From contig JAOVFP010000017.1 of assembly GCA_025738555.1 (NCBI GenBank), positions 1,860,001 through 1,924,000 on the forward strand: a DNA stretch of 64,000 nt, in the 5' to 3' direction. Both the position numbers and the translations under genes were made by a program. Positions 55,819 to 64,000 of the stretch are shown here, in pieces. How positions within the stretch are numbered: the first letter of the stretch is position 1; each line of letters opens with the position of its first letter. Below the pieces are notes generated by a model. It made no database searches, was not told where the DNA came from, and was given only the letters and a program-made list of their open reading frames with translations. This DNA comes from Cyathus striatus (Eukaryota > Basidiomycota > Agaricomycetes > Agaricales > Nidulariaceae).

Positions 55819-57564
55819 CTATAGCACTCGAATTATTCTACAAGACCGACATTCCAACTTGATAATTAGAGGGTCCAACACCAAATTGAATCGATACCTT
55901 GATGGATCCAATGGACCAAATGATGTAATATCAAATCGCGAGGTGGGGTGGACTGCAGGACATGTCATTCCGCTTTGGTGCTCTACAGTATGATTTGCGA
56001 CCAAACCTGTATCATGAATGGTCAGGATACAGAGTTTTGGAAGTAACGATGCTATGTCTAAGAGCGTGTACTGCATTCAGGTAAAGTGATGTCAGTGATG
56101 ATCAAATCGGTATAACAAGAAGGCATACCACTGGATGCAACTGATTATACAGTTCTTCAGCCACGCGATCCTCGGAATCGGATTCCCTGCTATTACTGGC
56201 GCCATTTGAATTAGGTGCAACGGGAATAGAAAGGTTTCTTAGATTGATGAGCTTTGAGATAGAGTGCATGTTATGCTCTCCAATGCACCACTTTCCCTTC
56301 AACCAAGGAGATATTACAAGGTTGGCTAGTGAATTTTCATGAGCACAGAGAGCCCCTAAATAGAAATCTTGTGCAATGCTGTCCGAACATTCCGGTGTTG
56401 TTCTTGTAGCACTTGTGATAGTCAATGACTCAAGACCAGAATAAGATGTTAAATATTGCACGAAGCTTTCTGTTGGCTTATCCAGTGAGATTTCTTGAAG
56501 ATGAATCTTCTTCGCATTTAATATATCCCATGTATTTCTGGCAAACAATTGCGTTTCGTAGCTTTGAACAATTTCCCGGTTATCATAATTTCGCAACAAT
56601 CTCCTCTTCGCAAATGGCTCGGAGCCATACTTTAGGCATAGGGACTTTAAAGATCGAAGGTGTGGAACTAAGTCACTGCTAAGCTCTATGGGAACTCCTA
56701 CCAGTGTGAGGCTGGTAATGTGTAGAGGAGATGCATCTCGAGTAATCGAGTGGAGGAGTGTAGTATCCCGAACCAACAGTGGATCACGATCAGACCTATT
56801 TATCTCCAGTCGCAAAAGTTTACTTGATGATTTAGCAATAAATTTAGGCATCCCTTGAATCGTTCCATTATCTGATACGGAAGTACCATAACCGGCCTGT
56901 AACGTGAAATTTTGGACTGCAGGAAGCGAATGTAGCTGTATCGATCTTCGACCTGATAGTTTTGCATTTATCACCAAAGTGGTCAAATTTGTAAGCTGAG
57001 CAATGAAAGCTGTTATGCATTCACTGCTCCAGGCAGGTGTTGAGTTGTTAACATGCCAACTGTTGAGACACAATTTAGACAGAGATCTGCAATAAAATGA
57101 ATACATACGTAACAGTCCTTACTAGCCCAAATTGACTAATTGCAAGTGTAAGCCAATTCTTCAGAGTTTCCGAATGAGCAAGAGCGGCATCCTCGTTCCC
57201 TTTCCTGCGTTCCGGTGTAATTTTTCCTCTACAACCACTCATATATTTTTTTGGTGGATGTAAATCATGGATTGTAAGTGATGTTGCGTGAAACACAGAA
57301 GGGTGAACCCCAGTCGCAGTTGCTTCAAGAATTTCTAAGTCTTTTTCGTTACCGCTGTACTTGATAGCTGCGCGAGAGAACATGTATGGAGCTGCAATGT
57401 CGTTTAATCGTTTGCATACAAGGCGTAATTCCGGACAGGAATCTAGAGTCTAAAAGATGCTTATTATACATTTAACAACAATAAGGTAATGTACTCACTA
57501 GTTGAACTATCTCTTGAAGGAGCTCAACGGGAATCGAAACGAGAGAGGCGTTTCGTGCGGTCAT
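55819..57564 (-). CDS. F-box family protein with leucine-rich C-terminus, apparently intact
   Basis: Four exons: 57564-57499, 57449-57109, 57059-56129 and 56070-55819. Exon 1 (22 codons) encodes ASLVSIPVELLQEIVQL, the F-box start; exon 2 has LRLVCKRLNDIAAPYMFS, FHATSLTIHDL and LKNWLTLAISQ; exon 3 starts at WHVNNSTPAW and contains the leucine-rich C-terminal region with IQGMPKFIAKSSSKLLRLEI, PLHITSLTLVG and YLTSYSGLESLTI; exon 4 (YTLLDIASLLPKLCIL..RSCRIIRVL) completes it. All junctions keep the frame and no stop is seen. Product about 528 residues. It is the only copy of the four in this window without a lesion, and the best template for annotating the others. Role in SCF-type ubiquitin ligation is inferred from the F-box alone. 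Confidence 0.8.
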
Positions 57565-60383
57565 CTGCAATGTAAATGATGCGTGGGGTTTGAACGTTTA
57601 AACGTTGAGATCTGAGACGTTGATTTCTCTTTTTAAATCATCATGCCGTGGGTATGGCGGGCAAAAGGGTCGATCCCGTGTCATCTCGTGTCGCCCTAAT
57701 GGGAAGATCTATTTTTACATCGCTTAGCCGTCAACTAACTAGTAGTCCAGATTTCAACGACATACTATCTTGAATTTAGTACCTCCCAATGAGCCCTCGT
57801 GTACTTCATACTGTGAGGCCACCTTTCTATTGAATGACATCGGAAGGGCTGAAAGAGCAATTAATAAATCAAAGGCGTATGTGATGACGTCGGCGTCAAA
57901 GGGACATTTTGATTGCCGTGGAATACACGTTGAAGGTAGACTGGTAGAAATGGCCGTCCGAGTGCTCAAGGAAGTCAAAAATAGCAAAAGTATGCAGAAG
58001 GAGGACAATATTGAATGTCTAATTTGAAAACAAAGATAAGGACGATCCGGGAGAAAAGTTTACAGTTATATTACGTCATGTTGACATGAAGCTATTTGAA
58101 TTACCACTTGGCAACATGTAACTGTAGACTTGTTGAAAGTCAAATAAATAAATAAGTATTTGGAGAATAGACACATTAAAGATTAGTGACGATAGCAGTA
58201 TTATGAAGTAGGAGCACTCGGTAAATTGAGAAACGGCAAACACAAGCAGAAGAATAACTTAAATGTGACAGAACTTGTCGGAACGAGAGGTCATATATGT
58301 ATCACTTCCCATCTACTACGTAGACGTCTAATTGATAATGACTGTCCGGGAGAAAAAGATATGACTGCTTAGTCTGTGAACTATGAGGCCATTGTTGGCT
58401 ACATGTCCCTGGAAGTTAGTTGCAAGCCAAACAAATAAGTATACTAACGGAAGTAGTATTAGTATATGAAGAACGACGATATCACCATTTGAGTGAGTTG
58501 TGCAATTATAGCTCTTTGGCGCAGGTGAAAGAATGCAATCTGTATGAATGCATTCTCCTCGGATTAGGGACTAAGATCGCAATCAAGTATTCTTTTTTGA
58601 TTTATATCTCTTGTAGAGCAGGTGTTTCGCTTGCACTACAAAAATCGACATATTACAATTTCTATTACGTAATCAAGTGATGCGCGTGTCGACGCGTTTG
58701 TTCGCGTTCACGCGCTCTCTCTCTCCCGCTGATTCCCTCCAACGCCGACACTTCCACATCGCCCGCAACGCCGCAATTACTCAAGATCATCGGTACTGCG
58801 CACTACCAAGCTCCACTAAATACCACAGTTCACCTTACCAGTGTCCGTGTCATCGCCTCTAGTCTCTCCCCTCAAGTTTTTATTTTATAAATTTTCTTTC
58901 AATTCATTGATATGCTTTATGTTTCAAGCTTTTCCTTTTTCTTCCAATAATCTACCATTAATTTCCGTTTTATTTCAACCATTCCTCATTAAGTAGTCTC
59001 CTTATTCATATTTTCTTTAAATATCATGTATCTACCTCACCCCAATCAAGTTAACATTCCCCCCTTTCTCGACACCTTGGAACACCTCAAGGTCGAACGG
59101 ATGTTCACCGACTCGCTTACTAATTTCTTTGTTTAGGTAGCAACGCACCTTTCACCTCTACACTCTCCAGCGACCGAAACTGAGTAACAACTATTCCGGA
59201 AAATTGGAACGCGCAAAAATTGTGAAAACCAACATGGCAGTATTTACAGAAGCGGGATATCATCTGCAGGAAAGTGGAAAAATTATGGCTCGTTGGCTCA
59301 CATGGAATAATGCATACAATTGTACAAGTGGTATAAGTGTGTATTCTAATTCTAAGCCTGGTACATATTTCTAATGCCAGATTGGCCTCCAAATTTTTGA
59401 GCTTTTTGCTGAAGACTTGATACATATAAGTAATATATTTCCCCAGCAAACATCAGCGGCTCTGTGCTGGAGTGGATTCATATGAATGGGTGATGAATAC
59501 AGTACGTAGATGCATTCAAATCCCCAGCGCTTCAGTACTCAGCTTCATGTATAGGCAATCCACAGGTAATTTTTATGTTGTATTTGTGCCAGAGTTGAAC
59601 GCGTCATCTGAACACATTTACAGAATGAGTCCTACTGCTATGACTCGCAGGCTGAGATGGAAAGATGTGTGTGTTACATACGTGTCGGGGCCTAGAGGTT
59701 TATGTTCTCAGGATTGAAGTGTACATACGTATAATTTTCTGGGAATAGTGCGTAAGGAACGATAGCTACATAACGTTTAGGTTAGAATTGAATGATTAGT
59801 AGCAAGGCTGTGCTGATGTGGAAGAATGCAAGACTGTTCAATGTAAATACTTGAACACTGTATTCGTATTCTGAAGATCTAACGCCTGAGCGATATGACG
59901 AAGCCAATAGTAACTATAATTTTGCATCCACCTCGAACTTCATGCAGACTTAGATCTGAATGAGCAAGGACGCACTTAGCAAGTACTGTAAGTGGGCGCC
60001 ACAGAGCGCTTAGGTAGCCGAGCTAAAATATGGCACGGGTTCGATACCCGGTGTCAACATTTCAACCAGTCACGCGCACGACTGCACCTTTCCGTCTCCC
60101 ATCCTCCAACTTGAACATGACAAGCACAACGCCCATGGCGTACTTACCCATTCTCAAGACGCAATCCAACGACGAGGAGCACCTCGACCAGCCCACCACA
60201 CGCTCGAAGAGTCGAACGGTCCTGAAAAGGACGTGGGGACTGATTGCACCATCCATCGTCAGTGTCAGCAACACCTCGTCACATGGACCAACGGGTAATC
60301 ACCGATGATTAGCACAGCGAGCAGCTCGGTCTTTATTTTTCGCTTCTCTTCCCATCTCCACTACTCCCTTTCCTTTTCCCATC
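57565..60383. other. No gene recognised; dispersed tRNA-like repeats
   Basis: Degenerate single copies of the tRNA-like B-type head occur at about 58507-58572 and 59284-59330. At about 60020-60058, GGTAGCCGAG followed by CACGGGTTCGATACCCGG resembles a tRNA D-arm and T-arm, but no acceptor stem can be paired, so it is a tRNA-like fragment, not a tRNA gene. Frames at 57770, 59472 and 60030 have no recognisable features. Confidence 0.45.
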
Positions 60384-60403
60384 CTCTCTCTCTCTCTCTC
60401 TCT
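60384..60403 (+). repeat. (CT)n tract in the leader of the dioxygenase gene
   Basis: A pyrimidine-rich leader with about 10 CT units lies 37 bp upstream of the ATG, a common feature of fungal housekeeping promoters. Confidence 0.8.
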
Positions 60404-60439
60404 GTTCCCTCTCGTTCTACCTGAAGACAAAAAGAAACA

Positions 60440-61287
60440 ATGCGCGCGTACTACTTCGATAACCTGCCCGGCGACCAGCGTTTGCCGCACTCCTATGACC
60501 CCCCGAGACCGGTATCCGTCGAAACGTTGGAGAAGATCAACGTCAAGTACTGGTTCATCCCTCTTGAGGGCCATCTAGAGAAAGTGAACAAGATCGCTGA
60601 CGAGAGGGGGTACAAGAACAGGGATACCATCAATGTATCGAAGGAGGGACTCGGGGAGGTACGTTGATCTACTTTTTTCTTTGGGATACGAGGGGCTAAG
60701 AGGAGTAGGTATACGAAGAGAAGATTAAGAACTTTTTCCAGGAGTGAGTAGTGCCATTCTCGCGTTGGGTTGAATGCTGAGTAGGATTAGGCATATGCAC
60801 GAAGACGAGGAGATAAGGTACATTTTGGATGGGAGTGGGTTCTTTGATGTTCGTGGTGCGTCCCTCCCCTCTCCTCATTGCCTCCCTTGTCGGCTAATGG
60901 ACTGAACAGAATCACCGAGCGACGAGTGGATCCGCATTGCTGTCGAACCGGGAGATATGATCGTTATCCCTGCTGGAATCTATCATCGCTTCACTCTGGA
61001 TGAGAAGAACATGATCAAGGCGATAAGGTTGTTCCAGGTGAGTTTCGATTCGGTTTTGTCCTCTTCCGCCGCTCTGTCCTCGTGCTTCACACTGTCCCAG
61101 CACGCTCCATACTCCCTCCCCCCTAGCCATCTCGCATTTTCTTCCCTAATTATGTCCCTTCACAATACGTAACTAACACCCGCTCTCACAGGACGAGCCA
61201 AAATGGGTACCCTACAACCGCAGCCACGACACAGAAAAGAACCCTTACCGCACAGATTATCTCAGGACCATCGGCGTTGGAGCATAA
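60440..61287 (+). CDS. ADI1: Acireductone dioxygenase (methionine salvage)
   Basis: Catalyses oxidation of acireductone (1,2-dihydroxy-3-keto-5-methylthiopentene) to the keto acid precursor of methionine. It is a cytosolic or nuclear metalloenzyme of the cupin fold. Five exons: 60440-60658, 60709-60743, 60791-60855, 60910-61037 and 61192-61287, giving about 180 residues, the usual length. Start [17 protein letters not shown] is typical of the family. Metal ligands are visible: [10 protein letters not shown] supplies two His and one Glu, and PAGIYHRF the third His. Also present are [23 protein letters not shown] and the C-terminal [11 protein letters not shown]. All introns obey GT..AG and the gene reads intact. 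A second copy truncated at its 5' end begins at 63723. Confidence 0.95.
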
Positions 61288-61341
61288 TCGGCAATGTCTA
61301 ACTGGGCGTGATGGTGGAGTGTTGTTGTAGAAGCTAGGCTG

Positions 61342-63722
61342 TTGAGTAAAGGACTTGGACGCGGAGTGGAGATAATACGAAATATGTGTGTAAGATACAT
61401 TTTATGTTATATGATTATCAGTCGTTGCTACCTTTTTTGGTCTGTTCGTGAGGTCCACTATGAAGCGCACCTGGCTCCCTTTTGCGACTATGATAACACC
61501 GTGCGGTTGAGTGTACAAGGGCATCTGGTACAGTTGACAAACTGTCGACTACGAGTCGTCGTAATCGACTCAATGTGCTCGTGAGCTTACGCTTTTCAGC
61601 TTTTTGTTTGGGAGGTTGAAATTTTACCGAACTATACACTTTGAATTTTCGTCGGCCAAATGGATGCATCCGAGCAGCCGTACCGCAGGCATCTTATCCT
61701 TTCCAAGTGTTTATGTCTGCAAGAGCATATGGAGCAGGATGTAGGACCGTGGAGGACCATATGCGATGAGCGACATCCCCGATCATCTAATGTTTTTGCC
61801 ATCGTGAACTCGTATGGAACTGTGCTTGTGTAATTTCCATCTCCACGTGATTGAATTTGTTTTTACTCGAAACTGATGTTATGTGGGCGGATGTATCTTA
61901 TGGATTTTCGAGACTGAGCCAGCACGCGTATATGGAACAGGTAGTAAAACTGCTGAAAAAGTAACCATTTACGTTGTATAGTATCGTCGAAAAAGGGATC
62001 TTTTTATGTAAGGTACGTTTATGTTATGTATATCATTATCAGTCGTTGATATCGTGCTTTTTCAGGAGGTCAAGTATGAAGCGTACCTCGTTCTTTTTGT
62101 GATTACATCAACCCGTGCGGTTGAATCTACCTGAAGGACATCTGGTACAGTCGATAAACTGCTACCGACTACGAGTCGTCGTAAGCTTCGATGTGCTCGT
62201 AATGTTTCCTGTGTTCCTCTTGAAAGGTGAAAATCTCCTAACTTTTACTGAATTGTACTGAGTCGGATTTCTGTCGTCCCAGGGATGTGTTCCCAAAGTT
62301 CCTCAAGGAGATGATAATTACCAGTGCATCCCGTACCGAACGGAATCCTTTTATTCCGCTCAATTTGTGATTAGTTTATAAGTGCATATGGATCAGCCTG
62401 CTTTATACCGTTGGAGGATCATATGCGATATGGCAGATGGTGCGGTATCCTTGTTTTTACCATCATGAACTCGTATAGAGCTGCAGGGTTGAATATGCTT
62501 TGCTCTAAACTTGTACCATGCAACTTGTGGATGTACCCTATGGATTCTCATATGGCACAACACAAGAGATTGTATTTGAAAGCGTATATGGAACAGGTAG
62601 TAAACTGCTACCATTTACGCTGTGTGCCGGTCCACGAATTGTTTTTTTCGCAAGATATTATGTACATAATTATCAGTCGTTGACACCTTGCTTTTTATTC
62701 AGGAGGTACAGTCCACTATTAAGTGTACCTGGCTCTCTTTTGCGATTACATCAACCCGGTGCAGTTGAGTGTCCAAGGGCATGTGGTGTAGTTGATAAAC
62801 TGTCGACATCGAGTCGTCGTAATTGACCCTGCCAGATGTGCTGTATCTCCAGCAGTTCGACTTTTACCAAGCTTCACTTCGGATTTACCTCGCCTTAAGG
62901 TTGTTTTCTCGAAGCCTCTCATGGAGACAGCAATCACAAAGCAGCTGTACCACAGGGAATCCTCTTATCTCGCTCGTGGGATGATGTCTACAAACGCATA
63001 TGGAGCAGCCTGCTTTACAACGTTGGAGGACCGGCGTATGCGATGAGCTTTTCAGAGTCACTCGTTTTTGCCATCGTAAACTAGTATGCAACATATTCAC
63101 TTGTGCAATTTATGTTTCCACAGGAATGAGCCTTTACTCAAAACTGGTGTCACGCGAGCGGATCTTTCTTTCTTCCCTGATGTCCTGGACCACCGCTATG
63201 AGCTGTTTTTATTCTTATCAATAAGCCGTACCAGGAGTACAGCGGCTAATCTTTCCAGTGTTGCTCTTTGGTTTGTGCGGTTGAAATTTTTGCCTAACTG
63301 CACTTCTAAGTTACGTCGCCTAAAGGATGTGTTCTCAAAGCGTTTTATCTTTAGGGAGATAACAATTCGACCCTCCACTACCACTGTTATCGCGACAAAA
63401 ACAATACAGCAGGAATCTTAAGCATCTGGCACAGGGAGGAGGTGGGGTGGTACGGAGTACATGTAAGATATGTTTATGTTACGTATAAGATCATCGATCA
63501 TCAGTCATTGATATCTTGTTTTATTCCAGGAGGTCCAAGCTATGAAGCGTACCTGGCTCTCTTTTGCAGCTACATCAGCCCCATGCTGCTAATTGTACAA
63601 GGGCATCTGGTGTAATTGATAATCTGACCACTACGAGTCATCGTAAATGACCACAGAAATATACACTGTGCTCCTCAGTATTCTACTCGGACCACTCCCA
63701 CTCTTTTGTTTGGGAGGCTGAA
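61342..63722 (+). repeat. Four-unit tandem repeat between the two dioxygenase copies
   Basis: The landmark TCAGTCGTTG recurs at about 61419, 62039 and 62672 (TCAGTCATTG at 63501). A following block (AGGAGGTCCACTATGAAGCG, then GTACAAGGGCATCTGGTACA, then CTACGAGTCGTCGTAA) recurs in each unit. Unit spacing is about 620, 633 and 829 bp. TTTGTTTGGGAGG(T/C)TGAA occurs in the first unit (about 61604) and just before the duplicated gene fragment (about 63705). No convincing coding region is seen. Confidence 0.75.
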
Positions 63723-64000
63723 GGCCATCTAGAGAAAGTGAACAAGATCGCTGACGAGAGGGAGTACAAGAATAGGGATGCGACCAATGTATCGAAGGAG
63801 GGACTCGGGGAGGTACGTTGATCTACTTTTTTCTTTGGGATACGAGGGGCTAAGAGGAGTAGGTCTACGAAGAGAAGATTAAGAACTTTTTCCAGGAGTG
63901 AGTGTTGCCGTTCTCGCGTTGGGTTGAATGCTGAGTAGGATTAGGCATATGCACGAAGACGAGGAGATAAGGTACATTTTGGATGGGAGTGGGTTCTTTG
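63723..64000 (+). pseudogene. Acireductone dioxygenase, second copy, lacking its 5' end
   Basis: 278 bp colinear with 60569-60846 at about 97 percent identity, covering the end of exon 1, introns 1 and 2, exon 2 and most of exon 3, and continuing past the window edge. The promoter, start codon and first 43 codons are replaced by the repeat array, joined at a GA/GG microhomology. Differences include Gly to Glu (RGY to REY) and DTIN to DATN. Without the 5' part it is probably not expressed as a full enzyme, although the rest beyond the window is unseen. Confidence 0.85.

Noticed and set aside
60000..60065. tRNA gene
   Set aside because: A T-arm-like CACGGGTTCGATACCCGG is visible, but the T stem has a mismatch and no 7-bp acceptor stem can be paired with TGTCAAC; at best a tRNA-like fragment.
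62393..63421. Overlapping frames on both strands in the repeat array
   Set aside because: They recur with the tandem unit and are open by chance; no domains.

Overview
This 64 kb window looks like a gene-poor, transposon-rich stretch of a filamentous basidiomycete (Agaricomycetes-like) nuclear genome. The evidence is genes split by many short introns (about 50-75 nt, GT..YAG), a DUF6533-type membrane protein, a tandemly expanded F-box family, a GH29 fucosidase, a double-psi-beta-barrel secreted protein, a fungal NLR of the NB-ARC/TPR type, and chromovirus-type Ty3 and hAT elements. I cannot name a species. Exon borders were placed by eye from splice consensus, reading frame and comparison between paralogues inside the window.

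1-20.8 kb is a nested transposon structure. The C-terminal part of an F-box gene (minus strand, continuing off the left edge) abuts a hAT element (1289-12240). That element is split by a Ty3/gypsy chromovirus (1729-9392) with 485-bp LTRs and a 5-bp target duplication. The hAT element and about 1.9 kb of flanking DNA, including the 3' part of a fucosidase gene, are repeated in inverted orientation at 15543-20762. The second hAT copy has a perfect 8-bp target duplication and preserves the empty retrotransposon site. Between the arms lie the rest of the fucosidase fragment, a run of 29 A, the first exons of an F-box gene and a stray hAT terminus.

20.8-29.8 kb holds a five-exon DUF6533 membrane-protein gene (22957-23922), remnants of a second hAT family (24885-25690) and long stretches without a recognisable gene. 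29.8-35.4 kb is a striking block in which I count only two CpG dinucleotides in about 5.6 kb. It begins with an NB-ARC/TPR (NLR-like) gene that lacks its P-loop part.

35.6-41.4 kb is the best gene-bearing part: a multi-exon secreted GH29 alpha-L-fucosidase (minus strand), a four-exon expansin-like/RlpA-like secreted protein and a small secreted protein, the last two with clear TATA boxes. 42-43.1 kb is bounded by a 17-bp inverted repeat and may be a non-autonomous transposon.

43.9-57.6 kb carries three F-box paralogues (43959-45804 plus; 46446-48222 minus; 55819-57564 minus). Only the last looks intact. Between them are a 19-bp minisatellite with a 52-bp higher-order repeat, a secreted type-B carboxylesterase gene (51996-53917), and a seven-copy tandem array of about 165-bp units with tRNA-like heads, interrupted by a TA-flanked MITE. 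At the right end is acireductone dioxygenase of the methionine salvage pathway (60440-61287), followed by a repeat array and a second, truncated copy of the same gene running off the window.

The genes do not form a pathway or cluster. The region reads as a dynamic compartment where F-box, NLR and secreted-protein genes sit among transposons and satellite arrays, and many stop codons look like C-to-T or G-to-A transitions.
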